Shown: positions 27,000-37,004, numbered from the stretch's first letter. The stretch is 64,000 nt of DNA from Roseinatronobacter alkalisoli (GCF_028745735.1 NZ_JAQZSM010000001.1:248001-312000); one strand, 5' to 3'. Notes: a model not told the origin generated them from the sequence alone. Program-made: numbers and translations.

Positions 27000-28892
27000 T
27001 CAGGCTTTCGGAAAGCCCAGCCCTGCAAGGGCGTGCGAAATTTCAGTCAGAATGGCCGGGTCGTCGATCGTAGCAGGCATTTTGTAATCCTTGCCATCGG
27101 CGATGCTGACCATTGTACCGCGAAGAATTTTTCCTGACCGCGTTTTGGGCAGACGGTCCACCACCACGGCCAGCTTGAACGCCGCGACGGGGCCGATCCG
27201 GTCGCGCACCAGCCTGATGCATTCAGTCACAATTTCGGCATTGTCGCGTGTTGTGCCGGAATTCAGGCACAGAAAGCCCAGGGGCAACTGGCCTTTCAGC
27301 GCATCAGCAACGCCGATCACGGCGCATTCGGCCACATCGGGATGGCTGGCCAGAACCTCTTCCATACCGCCGGTGGACAGGCGGTGTCCGGCAACATTGA
27401 TCACGTCATCGGTGCGCGCCATGATATAGACATACCCGTCTGCGTCCATATAGCCAGCATCGCCAGTCGCGTAATAACCGGGAAACTGGTCCAGATAGCT
27501 TTTGCGAAAGCGGTCCTGCGCATTCCACAGGGTCGGCAATGTGCCGGGGGGCAGGGGCAGCTTGATGGCAATCGCGCCCAATGTGTCGGCGCCGACCGGA
27601 TTGCCCGCCTCATCCAGAACATGAATGTCATAGCCGGGCATGGCGACAGCGGGCGACCCCAGCTTGACAGGCAGGGGTTCAACCCCCATCGGATTTGCCG
27701 CGATCGGCCAGCCGGATTCGGTTTGCCACCAATGGTCTATGACAGGTACTTTCAACTGGTCCTGCGCCCATTCGATTGTATCAGGGTCCGCGCGTTCCCC
27801 GGCCAGATAGACGGTTTTCAGACAACTCAGGTCATATTTGCCGACAAATTTGCCTTTGGGGTCTTCGCGTTTGACGGCGCGGAATGCGGTGGGCGCAGTG
27901 AAGAAACTTTTGACCTTATGCTCGGAAATCACCCGCCAGAAGGTGCCTGCATCCGGCGTGCCTACTGGTTTGCCTTCGAACACGATGGTGGTGTTACCTG
28001 CAATCAGCGGTGCATAGCAGATATAGCTGTGCCCCACGACCCAGCCCACATCAGATGCGGCCCAGAACACGTCACCGGGGTCCACGTCATAGATGTTCTT
28101 CATTGTCCATTGCAGCGCGACCAGATGCCCCGCTGTTGGGCGCACAACGCCTTTGGGTTGTCCTGTCGTGCCGGAAGTATACAACACATAGGCCGGGTGG
28201 TCGCCTTCGACCGGGACGCATTCGGCGGCAGGAATGCCGTATTGAAAGGCATGCCAGTCAAAATCCCGGTCATCGGTCAGTTTGGCCACTTCCTGTTCGC
28301 GTTGGAAAATAACACAGAAATCAGGCTTGTGGGATGCCTGCTCAATCGCGCCATCCAGCAACGGTTTGTAGTGGATGACACGCCCCGGTTCCAACCCGCA
28401 GGACGCGGCGATAATGCATTTTGGCTGCGCATCATTGATCCGCACGGCCAGTTCGTTGGCGGCAAATCCGCCAAACACCACGGAATGAATGGCCCCAAGC
28501 CGCGCGCAGGCAAGCATCGCTTCCAGCGCTTCGGGGATCATTGGCATGTAAATGATAACGCGGTCACCCTTCTGCACGCCTTTGGCGCGCAACGCACCGG
28601 CCAGGCTGGCCACGCGGTCGCGCATTTCACTATAGGTCAGTTCGCGTTTGGAATGGGTGACAGGGCTGTCATGGATGACTGCCACCTGATCGCCGCGCCC
28701 CGCCTCCACATGGCGGTCCAGCGCGTTCCAGCAGGTATTGACCAGCCCATCCCTGAACCAGTGATACAGCGGCGCGTCGTCGTCAAACAACGCCTTGGAC
28801 GGGGGACGAACCCAGTCGATGGCCTGCGCCTGTTCCATCCAGAACCCGTTTGGGTCCGAAATCGACCTTTGGTGCAAATCGGCGTAGCGCAT
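27000..28892 (-). CDS. prpE: Propionyl-CoA synthetase
   Basis: PrpE activates propionate to propionyl-CoA with ATP, giving AMP and pyrophosphate. The 630-residue protein follows the PrpE pattern: MRYADLHQRSISDPNGFW at the N-terminus, YTSGTTGQPKGVVRPTAGHLVAL, WAASDVGWVVGHSYICYAPL, DHWWQTESGWPIAANPMG, and [12 protein letters not shown] with the catalytic lysine. Start at 28892 has GGGAGG upstream and is preferred over a longer frame to 28943. It is a single gene with its own terminator, and its promoter region carries repeated TTTGCAAA boxes, the recognition word of short-chain fatty-acyl regulators of the RamB/PccR group. Confidence 0.96.
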   Translation of the reverse strand: MRYADLHQRSISDPNGFWMEQAQAIDWVRPPSKALFDDDAPLYHWFRDGLVNTCWNALDRHVEAGRGDQVAVIHDSPVTHSKRELTYSEMRDRVASLAGALRAKGVQKGDRVIIYMPMIPEALEAMLACARLGAIHSVVFGGFAANELAVRINDAQPKCIIAASCGLEPGRVIHYKPLLDGAIEQASHKPDFCVIFQREQEVAKLTDDRDFDWHAFQYGIPAAECVPVEGDHPAYVLYTSGTTGQPKGVVRPTAGHLVALQWTMKNIYDVDPGDVFWAASDVGWVVGHSYICYAPLIAGNTTIVFEGKPVGTPDAGTFWRVISEHKVKSFFTAPTAFRAVKREDPKGKFVGKYDLSCLKTVYLAGERADPDTIEWAQDQLKVPVIDHWWQTESGWPIAANPMGVEPLPVKLGSPAVAMPGYDIHVLDEAGNPVGADTLGAIAIKLPLPPGTLPTLWNAQDRFRKSYLDQFPGYYATGDAGYMDADGYVYIMARTDDVINVAGHRLSTGGMEEVLASHPDVAECAVIGVADALKGQLPLGFLCLNSGTTRDNAEIVTECIRLVRDRIGPVAAFKLAVVVDRLPKTRSGKILRGTMVSIADGKDYKMPATIDDPAILTEISHALAGLGFPKA

Positions 28893-28993
28893 GGCTGTCC
28901 CTCCCGTGAACCTGAACATAGGCAAGGGGATAGACGACAGCACCGCAGGCGCGCAATCATGTTAACGGGAACAAATCCCGCGCAGCGCAAAAA

Positions 28994-29073
28994 TTTGCAC
29001 AATGGCTTTGCAAATTTTTGCAAATTCACGACGACACTGCGTTTTTCAGGCAATCCGGCGCCGGGTTTGCAAA
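28994..29073. promoter_or_regulatory. Cluster of TTTGCAAA boxes upstream of prpE
   Basis: Perfect TTTGCAAA palindromes occur at 29007-29014, 29017-29024 and 29066-29073, the last inside GGGTTTGCAAACCC (29063-29076), with an imperfect copy TTTGCACA at 28994-29001. The first two are spaced centre to centre by 10 bp. In Rhodobacter sphaeroides the propionyl-CoA carboxylase regulator PccR recognises paired TTTGCAAA motifs, and RamB in corynebacteria uses a related word. Here they lie 115-180 bp before the prpE start, so control of prpE by such a regulator is likely. The regulator gene is not in the window. Confidence 0.7.
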
Positions 29074-29094
29074 CCCAACGCCAGAATCGCGCCT

Positions 29095-31374
29095 CTATCC
29101 GTAAATGGAAACGGGCGTCCCTGCCAGCGCTGACATGTTCAGCAATCCACGCGCGGTGATTGACGGGGTGACGATATGCGCCGTGTTGCCCATACCCATC
29201 AGGATTGGTCCGACTTCCAACGCATCGCCGCGCATTTTCAGAATGTTGCGTACCCCGCTTGCCGCGTCGGTATTGGCGAATATCAGCACATTGGCGGGTT
29301 CTGAAAAACGGGCATTGGGAAACATGCGTGACCGAAGTGCGGGGTCCAGCGCCGCATCGACATGCATTTCGCCTTCATAATCGAAATCCAGCCCCGCCGC
29401 GTCCAGTATCTCAAGCGCGGCGCGCATGTTGCGCCCTGACGGGGTGTCCAGATTGCCGAACTGGCTGTGCGAACATAGCGCAATCTTGGGGTCCAGACCA
29501 AAGCGGCGCACGTGGCGGGCCGCGCTGATGGCTGTTTCGGCAATTTGTTCGGGCGTGGGGTTCGGGTGGACCTGCGTGTCGGCGATAAACAGGTTTCCTT
29601 CCTGCTGGATCATCAGGCTTAGCGCGCCCACAGGGTGACGTTCCTTGCAGCCCAGAATTTTGGTGACATAGTTCAGGTGCCACAGGAACTGGCCGAATGT
29701 CCCGCAGATCAGGCTGTCCGCATCACCGCGATGCACCATGATTGCGCCGATAGCGGTGGTATTGGTGCGCAAGATGGCGCGCGCAAGGTCCGGTGTTACC
29801 CCGCTGCGTTCCATCAATGTGTGATAGCTTTGCCAGTAATCGCGGTAGCGCGGGTCATCCTGCGGGTTGACCAGTTCGAAATCCTGCCCCGGTTTGATCG
29901 ACAGGCCCGCGCGTTCCAGCCGCATGTTCACCACATCGGGCCGCCCGATCAGGATAGGCACTTCCGTCGTTTCTTCCAGCATGGCAGAGGCCGCGCGCAA
30001 GACGCGTTCATCCTCGCCTTCGGCGAAGACGATGCGCCGTGACGCGGCGCGCGCCGCTTCAAACACCGGGCGCATGATCATGGCTGACCGGAAGACCGAC
30101 GCATCCAGTTTAGCCTTATAGGCGGTCAGGTCGTCCAGCGGGCGTTTGGCCACACCGGATTCCATGGCCGCCTTGGCCACGGCGCTGGCCACGACACCCA
30201 TCAGCCGTGGGTCAAAAGGTTTCGGAATCAGGTAATCTGCCCCGAAACTCAGCTGTTCACCCTTATAGGCCGCCGCCGCTTCGGCGCTGGTGGTGGCGCG
30301 GGCAAGGGCGGCAATCCCGTCCACACAGCCAATCTGCATGGCGTCATTTATTTCCGTGGCGCCCACATCCAGCGCACCCCGGAAAATAAACGGAAAGCAC
30401 AGCACATTATTGACCTGATTGGGGAAATCAGACCGGCCAGTGGCAATAATGGCATCCGGGGCAACTTCGCGCACTTGATCAGGCAGGATTTCCGGGGTCG
30501 GGTTGGCCAGCGCAAAGATAATGGGGCGGCTGGCCATGCGGGCTACATGTGCTGCTGTCAGCGCACCTGGACCGGACAGGCCCAGGAACAGATCCGCGCC
30601 ATCGATGATGTCATCAAGGGTACGTTTGTCCGTGGCTTGCGCGAATGCCGATTTCTGCGGGTTCATATCCTGCGCGCGCCCTTCATAGACCAGCCCGTGA
30701 ATGTCGCACAGCCAGATATTCTCGCGCCGCACCCCCAGTTTTACCAACATGTTCAGGCACGCAATCCCCGCGGCCCCGCCGCCGGTGCTAACAATCTTGA
30801 TATCCTCGAACGCCTTGCCTGCGACGCGCAGCGCATTGGTGGCGGCGGCGCCGACAACAATAGCGGTGCCGTGCTGGTCATCATGGAAAACCGGAATTCC
30901 CATGCGTTCGCGGCATATGCGTTCTACAATGAAACAATCAGGGGCCTTGATGTCTTCCAGGTTGATGGCCCCGAAAGTGGGTTCCAGCGCGCAGACAATA
31001 TCCGCCAGCCGTTCGGGGTCCGGTTCGTTCAGTTCTATGTCGAAACAGTCGATATTGGCGAATTTCTTGAACAGAACCGCCTTGCCTTCCATAACGGGTT
31101 TGGATGCCAGCGCCCCGATATTACCAAGGCCCAGAACCGCAGTCCCGTTGGTGACCACGGCGACCAGATTGCCCCGCGCGGTGTAGCGTGCCGCGTCCTC
31201 GGGGTTGGCCTTGATTTCCATACAGGCTTCTGCAACGCCGGGGGAATAGGCGCGCGATAGGTCATAACCATTTGCCAGCGGTTTGGTTGGACGCACTTCC
31301 AGCTTACCCGGGCGCGGGTATTCATGATAGATCAGGGCTGGATGGCGGTTGTCATCCGATGGCAGGTCGGTCAT
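29095..31374 (-). CDS. maeB: NADP-dependent malic enzyme with phosphotransacetylase-like domain
   Basis: MaeB decarboxylates malate to pyruvate and makes NADPH, a key step for growth on acetate and other C2/C3 acids. The 759-residue protein has an N-terminal malic enzyme part (about 1-430: [52 protein letters not shown]) and a C-terminal Pta-like part (about 440-759: [59 protein letters not shown]). This fusion is the usual large MaeB; the Pta part usually regulates by acetyl-CoA and lacks transferase activity. It is transcribed alone, with an inverted repeat close to its start. Confidence 0.95.
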   Translation of the reverse strand: MTDLPSDDNRHPALIYHEYPRPGKLEVRPTKPLANGYDLSRAYSPGVAEACMEIKANPEDAARYTARGNLVAVVTNGTAVLGLGNIGALASKPVMEGKAVLFKKFANIDCFDIELNEPDPERLADIVCALEPTFGAINLEDIKAPDCFIVERICRERMGIPVFHDDQHGTAIVVGAAATNALRVAGKAFEDIKIVSTGGGAAGIACLNMLVKLGVRRENIWLCDIHGLVYEGRAQDMNPQKSAFAQATDKRTLDDIIDGADLFLGLSGPGALTAAHVARMASRPIIFALANPTPEILPDQVREVAPDAIIATGRSDFPNQVNNVLCFPFIFRGALDVGATEINDAMQIGCVDGIAALARATTSAEAAAAYKGEQLSFGADYLIPKPFDPRLMGVVASAVAKAAMESGVAKRPLDDLTAYKAKLDASVFRSAMIMRPVFEAARAASRRIVFAEGEDERVLRAASAMLEETTEVPILIGRPDVVNMRLERAGLSIKPGQDFELVNPQDDPRYRDYWQSYHTLMERSGVTPDLARAILRTNTTAIGAIMVHRGDADSLICGTFGQFLWHLNYVTKILGCKERHPVGALSLMIQQEGNLFIADTQVHPNPTPEQIAETAISAARHVRRFGLDPKIALCSHSQFGNLDTPSGRNMRAALEILDAAGLDFDYEGEMHVDAALDPALRSRMFPNARFSEPANVLIFANTDAASGVRNILKMRGDALEVGPILMGMGNTAHIVTPSITARGLLNMSALAGTPVSIYG

Positions 31375-31397
31375 GTTGATGCCTCGTGTTTGGTTTT

Positions 31398-31416
31398 GTT
31401 TAGTATTAAACTAAAC
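31398..31416. promoter_or_regulatory. Inverted repeat at the maeB promoter
   Basis: GTTTAGT at 31398-31404 and ACTAAAC at 31410-31416 form a perfect 7-bp inverted repeat with a 5-nt spacer ATTAA, 24 bp upstream of the maeB start codon. Size and symmetry fit an operator for a dimeric repressor. It lies 134 bp upstream of the divergent cdd start, so it probably concerns maeB. Confidence 0.5.
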
Positions 31417-31550
31417 AGCAGCAAGGGCAAGTTCTGCTTTCCCGGCTGCGGGTCGCTGGTTTGGGCTGAAGTTGCTATCGCCTGCTTGCATTGCGCTGCT
31501 GGCCGACGCAAAGTTGCTGCCATTGACGAAACCGGATCATAAGGTGGCAC

Positions 31551-31943
31551 ATGACGCTTTTGCATGAAGCGCGCAGATTGCGCGAAATGGCCTATGCGCC
31601 CTATTCCGGTTTTCAGGTGGGGGCAGCGTTGCGCAGTGCTGACGGGCGCGTTTTTGGTGGCTGCAATGTTGAGAACGCCGCCTATCCCGAAGGGACATGC
31701 GCCGAAGCAGGCGCAATCGCGGCAATGGTGGCCGCTGGTGCCCGCGCGATTGCGGAAATCGTCGTTGTTGCTGACAGCCCCACACCCGTGGCCCCGTGCG
31801 GGGGGTGCCGCCAGAAGATTGCGGAATTCGCCACAGCGGAAACAAGGGTGACCATGGCAACGCTCGCGGGGCAGGAAATCACAATGACAGCGAAAGAATT
31901 GTTGCCCGGTGCCTTCGGGGCGTCCCATATGGACAAAAGCTGA
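31551..31943 (+). CDS. cdd: Cytidine deaminase
   Basis: Deaminates cytidine and deoxycytidine to uridine and deoxyuridine. The 130-residue enzyme has the zinc ligands and catalytic Glu in CNVENAAYPEGTCAEAGAI and PCGGCRQ, typical of the tetrameric short Cdd type. It is first in a nucleoside salvage operon cdd-deoB-add-upp; its stop codon shares a base with the deoB start (TGATG). Confidence 0.95.
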   Translation: MTLLHEARRLREMAYAPYSGFQVGAALRSADGRVFGGCNVENAAYPEGTCAEAGAIAAMVAAGARAIAEIVVVADSPTPVAPCGGCRQKIAEFATAETRVTMATLAGQEITMTAKELLPGAFGASHMDKS

Positions 31944-33145
31944 TGGCGCGGGCGTTTCTGGTTGTGCTGGATTCGGTTGGCTGCGGTGGTGCCCCCGATG
32001 CTGCCGAATTTGGCGATGACGGCGCGAATACGTTGGGGCATGTAATTGCGGCTTGCGCGGATGGGCGGGCCGAAGACGGGCGCAGCGGTCCCCTTCATGT
32101 GCCGGTGCTGGATAGTCTGGGACTGGGTGCTGCGGTGCGGCTGGCGTCAGGTGCGGCCACACCGGGCTTGTCAGCCCAGCCCGGCGGGTTGTGGGGCGCG
32201 GCGACAGAAACATCGCGCGGCAAGGACACGCCTTCGGGGCATTGGGAACTGGCGGGTGTGCCGGTGCCATGGGACTGGACCTATTTTCCAAGGCAGGTTC
32301 CCGCCTTCGCGCCTGAACTGGTGGCGCAGATATGCACGCTTGCGGGCACTGACGGTATATTGGGCAATTGCCACGCTGCAGGAATTCCGATTGTGCAGGA
32401 ACTGGGCGCGGAGCATCTGCGAACAGGCTGGCCGATCTGCTATACATCTGTGGATTCGGTGGTTCAGATCGCAGCGCATGAAGGTGCGTTCGGTCTGGAC
32501 AGGTTGCACAGGCTTTGCGCCGATCTGGCGCCCACGCTGCATGCCATGCGCGTCGGGCGGGTGATTGCGCGTCCGTTTACGGGGACGGCAGCAACAGGGT
32601 TCGTGCGCACCCCCGACCGGCGCGATTTTGCAATGGCACCACCTGCGCCGACATTATGCGACTGGGTTCAGACTGCGGGTCGGCAGGTGCATGCCGTGGG
32701 CAAGATTGGTGATATCTTTTCGGGGCAGGGGATAACACGGAAATATAAAGGGGCAGACGACCATGCACTTTTCGAACATTTTCTGCGGTTGATAGACGAA
32801 TCCGAGGCAGGTTCCCTGACTTTTTGCAACTTCGTGGAATTTGACACGCTTTATGGTCATACCCGTGATGTTTCCGGATATGCCCGCGCGCTGCAACGGT
32901 TCGACAAGGTTGCGGGGCAGGCGCTAGAACGGCTGCGCAGCGGCGATATGCTGGTTATCACCGCTGATCATGGCAATGACCCGACAGCGCCGGGCACTGA
33001 CCATACGCGCGAGCGGGTTCCTGTGCTGGTGGCGGGCTATGGCGCGGGGCAGATTGGGCATTGCGCCTTTGCCGATGTCGCCGCCAGCATCGCCGCACAT
33101 CTTGGTGTGCCTGCGCAAGGTCCGGGCCGGAGTTTTCTGCCATGA
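31943..33145 (+). CDS. deoB: Phosphopentomutase
   Basis: DeoB converts ribose-1-phosphate and deoxyribose-1-phosphate to the 5-phosphates, linking nucleoside breakdown to the pentose phosphate pathway. The 400-residue protein has the alkaline phosphatase superfamily metal-site segments MARAFLVVLDSVGCGGAPDA at the start (Asp ligand), the TSRGKDTPSGHWELAG motif with the active-site Thr and VITADHGNDPTAPGTDHTRERVPVLV near the end. The start at 31943 is set by the TGATG overlap with cdd. It overlaps add by 4 bp at its end. Confidence 0.96.
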   Translation: MARAFLVVLDSVGCGGAPDAAEFGDDGANTLGHVIAACADGRAEDGRSGPLHVPVLDSLGLGAAVRLASGAATPGLSAQPGGLWGAATETSRGKDTPSGHWELAGVPVPWDWTYFPRQVPAFAPELVAQICTLAGTDGILGNCHAAGIPIVQELGAEHLRTGWPICYTSVDSVVQIAAHEGAFGLDRLHRLCADLAPTLHAMRVGRVIARPFTGTAATGFVRTPDRRDFAMAPPAPTLCDWVQTAGRQVHAVGKIGDIFSGQGITRKYKGADDHALFEHFLRLIDESEAGSLTFCNFVEFDTLYGHTRDVSGYARALQRFDKVAGQALERLRSGDMLVITADHGNDPTAPGTDHTRERVPVLVAGYGAGQIGHCAFADVAASIAAHLGVPAQGPGRSFLP

Positions 33146-34155
33146 CGGATCGACATGAACTTGCGAAAATCCCAAAGCTGGAACTGCATCTGCATCTGGA
33201 AGGGGCCGCACCGCCCGCATTCATCCGCGAGCTTGCGAAGCGCAGGCATATCGACCTGTCGGGATTGTTTGACGAACAGGGGCAATATCGCTGGCAAGGC
33301 TTTGCGGGGTTTCTTGCCGCCTATGAAGCTGCCTGCGCAGCGCTGAAGACCCCGCAGGATTATCATGACCTGACATTGATTGTGCTGGAAAACGCAGCCA
33401 GCCACGGCGTAATTTACACGGAAACCTTCCTGTCGCCGGATTTTTGCGGTGCGGGCGACATTGTGGCGTGGCGCGACTTTCTGGCCGCGATCGAAGCTGC
33501 TGCCGAAAGCGCGCAGTCACAGTCGGGCATTGTCATGCGCGCCATTGTGACCTGTATTCGCCATAATGGCCCCGCACAGGCGCGCAAAATCGCCGCCTGT
33601 GCGCAGGAAACGGCGGGTCATTTTGTGACGGGCTTTGGCATGGCGGGCGATGAAACATGCTTTCAGCCGTGTGAATTCAGCTGGTCCTTTGATGCCGCGC
33701 GCGAAGCCGGGCTTGGGCTGACGGTGCATGCCGGGGAATGGGCGGGACCGGATGCCATACGCGCGGCGTTGCATGATCTGCGCGTATCGCGCATCGGGCA
33801 TGGTGTGCGGGCAATCGAAGACCGCGCATTGGTTGCGCATCTGGCGGAAAACGGGGTGGTGCTGGAAACCTGTCCGGGGTCCAACGTTGCGCTGGGCCTT
33901 TATCCGCGCCTGCGCGACCATCCGGTTGCCAGATTGCGTGATGCTGGCGCGAAGGTTACTGTGTCCACGGATGACCCGCCGTTTTTTCGCACCGACATGA
34001 CACGGGAATATGACGGGCTTGCCCAAAGCTTCGGCTGGGGCGCGAGTGATTTTGCCGAAATCGCGCGTACAGCGCTTGACGCGGCCTTTACTGATGCGCC
34101 AACGCGCGCGATGCTACAGAAACGACTGGAGGAAGCATGCCCCAACCAAAGTTGA
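33142..34155 (+). CDS. add: Adenosine deaminase
   Basis: Add hydrolyses adenosine and deoxyadenosine to inosine and deoxyinosine. The 337-residue TIM-barrel enzyme shows the metal-binding HLHLEGA near residue 18, the HAGEW segment, [11 protein letters not shown], and [10 protein letters not shown], all family catalytic regions. The start at 33142 overlaps the deoB stop (ATGA). Its last codons overlap the upp start by 19 bp, which supports a tightly coupled operon. Confidence 0.94.
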   Translation: MTDRHELAKIPKLELHLHLEGAAPPAFIRELAKRRHIDLSGLFDEQGQYRWQGFAGFLAAYEAACAALKTPQDYHDLTLIVLENAASHGVIYTETFLSPDFCGAGDIVAWRDFLAAIEAAAESAQSQSGIVMRAIVTCIRHNGPAQARKIAACAQETAGHFVTGFGMAGDETCFQPCEFSWSFDAAREAGLGLTVHAGEWAGPDAIRAALHDLRVSRIGHGVRAIEDRALVAHLAENGVVLETCPGSNVALGLYPRLRDHPVARLRDAGAKVTVSTDDPPFFRTDMTREYDGLAQSFGWGASDFAEIARTALDAAFTDAPTRAMLQKRLEEACPNQS

Positions 34156-34772
34156 CGATCATCGAGCATCCGCTTGTTGTGCACAAACTGTCGATGATGC
34201 GTGACAAGGATTTGTCCAGCCGCGATTTTCGCAGCCTGCTGCGCGAAATCAGCCAGTTTCTGGCCTATGAGGTTACGCGCGACCTGCCGCTGCGTTTGCA
34301 GACGATCACCACCCCCCTGACGGAAATGCAGGCCCCGGTTCTGGATTGCCCAGATCCGGTTCTGGTGTCCATTCTGCGGGCAGGGAACGGCTTGCTGGAC
34401 GGCATGCTGGAAGTGCTGCCAACCGCGCGTGTGGGTTTTGTGGGCCTCTATCGGGACGAAGAAACGCTGCGCCCGGTGCAGTATTACTGCAAGCTGCCAC
34501 CTGAACTTGCGAGTCGGCGTGTGATTGTGGTTGATCCGATGCTGGCAACGGGCCATTCGGCCGCCGCCGCGATAGATTTGATCAAGGCCAAAGGCGCGAC
34601 CGATATTGTGTTCCAATGCCTGCTTGCCGCGCCTGAAGGCGTGGATTGCATGGTCCGCGCGCACCCGGATGTGCGCATTGTCACGGCGGCACTGGATGAA
34701 TGCCTGAACGAGAATGGCTATATCGTTCCGGGACTAGGGGATGCGGGTGACCGGATTTTCGGCACATCATAA
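34137..34772 (+). CDS. upp: Uracil phosphoribosyltransferase
   Basis: Upp converts uracil and PRPP to UMP. The 211-residue enzyme carries [19 protein letters not shown] at the N-terminus, [19 protein letters not shown], the PRPP-binding [24 protein letters not shown] and [10 protein letters not shown] at the end. It closes the salvage operon. Together the four genes let the cell recover bases and sugar from nucleosides; a nucleoside phosphorylase, needed to link them, is not in this window. Confidence 0.96.
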   Translation: MPQPKLTIIEHPLVVHKLSMMRDKDLSSRDFRSLLREISQFLAYEVTRDLPLRLQTITTPLTEMQAPVLDCPDPVLVSILRAGNGLLDGMLEVLPTARVGFVGLYRDEETLRPVQYYCKLPPELASRRVIVVDPMLATGHSAAAAIDLIKAKGATDIVFQCLLAAPEGVDCMVRAHPDVRIVTAALDECLNENGYIVPGLGDAGDRIFGTS

Positions 34773-34848
34773 GCCACGACAAACTTCGAATCGGGTTTAC
34801 TTTCAGTTCGGTAAAAGGCCATGGTCATTGTGTTGAAGCGGGGGTTTC

Positions 34849-35667
34849 ATGTCTGCCAGATCATTTGCAATCATAACTGTTTTATCCATTGCCCTTACCA
34901 TGCCTGCGCAGGCCCAGACCAATAGCGGGACGCCTGCCGAATTACCGCCTGCAGGTTATGATGGCCGTGAATTCACTGACAGCCGCGGCTGTGTGTTCCT
35001 GCGCTCCACTTTCGGGGGCGCTGTAACATGGGTGCCGCGCTATGGTCCGGACCGCCAACCTGTATGTGGCGGCACGCCCAGCATTCGCGCCGAAGTGCGT
35101 GAACCCGCCATTCAGCCGGTGCCGCAACCCGTCGGGTCAACCGCGCGGCCTGCGCCTGCGGCCAGCGGCAAGGAACCCTTGCGCGGTGCAACCGCGCCGC
35201 GCCGCGCCACCCCGCGCCGTGCTGTGCCACGTCGGCCCGATGCATCCGGTCGCCATCCGGATTGCCCGCTGAATGCACCCTACGGGCAGGTCGTGCGCAC
35301 CAGTGATGCGCGCCTTATGGTCCTGTGCGTGGCGCACCCTGATCATTTCCCCGCGGGACTTGGGTCGAATGCGGGCCATCACGGCCCTGTTGTACTGCCT
35401 TCGAACACTGTCATGCCGACATCCGCACCTGCGCCGGTGGTTATGCGCCAGCATGGCAGTCATTTGCAGGTTGGCAGTTTCCGGGTGCCGGCAAATGCGA
35501 CAGGTCTGCGCGCACGGTTGCAGGCGCATGGCTTGCCTGCGGGAGTTCACATGGAATCCGGCCTGAACGTGGTGACGATTGGTCCACTTGCCGATGCGGC
35601 ACAGGCCGGTCGGGCGATGCAGATCGTGCGCGCCATGGGCTTTCGGGACGCATATTTCCGGCGCTAA
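34849..35667 (+). CDS. Secreted SPOR-domain protein
   Basis: The 272-residue protein has a signal peptide (MSARSFAIITVLSIALTMPAQAQT), a region with a DSRGCVFLRS segment (about 44-55), a Pro/Ala/Arg-rich basic linker with ATPRRAVPRRPDASG, a second cysteine-containing stretch (NAPYGQVVRTSDARLMVLCVAHP) and a C-terminal SPOR domain (about 203-272; LQVGSFRVPANATGLRARLQAHG to MGFRDAYFRR). SPOR domains bind denuded peptidoglycan at division sites. It should be periplasmic. Function beyond that is unknown; it stands alone. Confidence 0.85.
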   Translation: MSARSFAIITVLSIALTMPAQAQTNSGTPAELPPAGYDGREFTDSRGCVFLRSTFGGAVTWVPRYGPDRQPVCGGTPSIRAEVREPAIQPVPQPVGSTARPAPAASGKEPLRGATAPRRATPRRAVPRRPDASGRHPDCPLNAPYGQVVRTSDARLMVLCVAHPDHFPAGLGSNAGHHGPVVLPSNTVMPTSAPAPVVMRQHGSHLQVGSFRVPANATGLRARLQAHGLPAGVHMESGLNVVTIGPLADAAQAGRAMQIVRAMGFRDAYFRR

Positions 35668-35682
35668 TGCGATTGGGGACTG

Positions 35683-36585
35683 TCAGGTGGCAGGGTTTTG
35701 CTGTGACTTGCGGCTGCGGCTGACCATTAGTCCTGCAATAATGATACCCAATGCCAGCAGGATGCGGGCGGAAAGCTCCTCTGACAGGATCAGCACCCCC
35801 ATCAGCACCGACCAGACCGGCACATGGTAATTCACCTGCGACAGAAAGCTTGGCCCCGCACTGCGGATAATGCTGATTTTCAGCAATGTTGCCAGACCGG
35901 TCGGTAAAAGCCCGAGGAAAAGCAATGCCAGCAGTGGGCGCGGTCCGGGCAGGGAGGGCACACCTTCATGCCATAGTGCGGCGGGCAGCATGATGACACT
36001 CGCCACCCACAGCGCCAGCACACCAAACGCCATCGGGTGCACATCCGGACAGCGGCGCGTAACGATCGCGCCGACGGCGTAACTTAATGCAGCCGCAAGG
36101 CAACCCAGCCGCGCCAGTGCTTCCAGTTCGGACCCGGATACCGCCAGAACGCCAGGTCCGATCAGCACAGCCACACCCAGCAGGCCCAGAACGAACCCGC
36201 CCGTCTTGGCATTGCTCAGCCTTTCGCCGGGAACCAGAAAATGTGCCAACCCCAGAACGAATAGTGGAATGGCCGCCATGCTGATGCCGGCAAAACCCGA
36301 TGTGACATGTTGCTGCGACCAGCTTAGCAAAAAGAACGGCAGGGCACTGGAAAGCACGCCCATCGCCGCGGCGAAGGCCCAGATTTCAGGCCGGGTCGGC
36401 AGCCTGATCCGCAGCACGAATGCAACGCCCGTAAGCGTCAGGGCCCCGATCACGATGCGCCCCGCAGCCACCCAAAGCGGTGCGAACCCTTCAAGCGCGA
36501 TGGCAATGCCAAGAAAGGATGCACCCCAGATCAGGCCAAGGGCGATCAATGACATCCAGTTGGTCAGGCTCGGGGTGGTCGGCAT
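35683..36585 (-). CDS. EamA-family (DMT) transporter
   Basis: A 300-residue inner-membrane protein with ten predicted transmembrane segments in two EamA repeats (WMSLIALGLIWGASFLGIAIALEGF and the second repeat from AARLGCLAAALSYAVGAIVTRR). The pattern fits drug/metabolite exporters; substrate unknown. The start at 36585 has AAGGG about 8 nt upstream. It converges with the SPOR gene and is divergent from the Flp-like gene. Confidence 0.88.
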   Translation of the reverse strand: MPTTPSLTNWMSLIALGLIWGASFLGIAIALEGFAPLWVAAGRIVIGALTLTGVAFVLRIRLPTRPEIWAFAAAMGVLSSALPFFLLSWSQQHVTSGFAGISMAAIPLFVLGLAHFLVPGERLSNAKTGGFVLGLLGVAVLIGPGVLAVSGSELEALARLGCLAAALSYAVGAIVTRRCPDVHPMAFGVLALWVASVIMLPAALWHEGVPSLPGPRPLLALLFLGLLPTGLATLLKISIIRSAGPSFLSQVNYHVPVWSVLMGVLILSEELSARILLALGIIIAGLMVSRSRKSQQNPAT

Positions 36586-36726
36586 GGGAACGGCCCTTGG
36601 GTGCGCTAGGTCTTGAACATGTGCAGTAATGCGACGCGACTGCAAGGATGTCCAGTCTGCAAGATGCAAGTGGCGCAGGAGTCACATTCCGGTGTAAGCC
36701 CCGAAAATGTCTGATTTAAGTCCAGA

Positions 36727-36749
36727 AAAACACGTGATGTCAGTGTTTT
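36727..36749. promoter_or_regulatory. Inverted repeat upstream of the Flp-like gene
   Basis: AAAACAC at 36727-36733 and GTGTTTT at 36743-36749 form a perfect 7-bp inverted repeat with a 9-nt spacer. A possible -10 TATAAC follows at about 36758, so the dyad would cover the -35 region; regulator unknown. Confidence 0.35.
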
Positions 36750-36788
36750 ATGGAAAATATAACCAGTTCAATCAGGGATAGAAGCAGA

Positions 36789-37004
36789 ATGCAAAGGCGC
36801 GGAACAGACAGTTGCATCCGCGCATTTTCTGCGTCTGAATCGGGTGCAGTAACAGTGGACTGGGTGGTCCTGTCGGCGGCGGTGATCGGGCTGGCGGTTT
36901 TCTCGGTAGTCCGGATTGGCGAAGGCAGCGTTGATCTGGCCAATGCGCTTCAGGACAGTGTGCCATTCAGGTTTTCGACTGATCCCCCCACCGGGGAAGA
37001 GTAG
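36789..37004 (+). CDS. Flp-type pilin-like small membrane protein
   Basis: A 71-residue product with a short basic N-terminus, then SESGAVTVDWVVLSAAVIGLAVFSVVRIGEGSVDLANAL, one transmembrane helix preceded by Gly-Ala-Val-Thr-Val-Asp like the processing region of Flp/type IVb pilins. Related small proteins are common in Rhodobacterales. An ATG at 36750 gives 84 residues but has no ribosome-binding site because the inverted repeat ends at the base before it; the ATG at 36789 has GGGATAGAAG upstream, so I prefer it. No tad pilus genes are near. Confidence 0.65.
   Translation: MQRRGTDSCIRAFSASESGAVTVDWVVLSAAVIGLAVFSVVRIGEGSVDLANALQDSVPFRFSTDPPTGEE

Noticed and set aside
27342-29159. 605-codon reading frame antisense to prpE
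   Set aside because: It is the GC-driven shadow of prpE, which has clear AMP-ligase motifs and a good start. The antisense product has a His/Gln/Arg-rich composition without recognisable motifs and runs through the TTTGCAAA promoter region.
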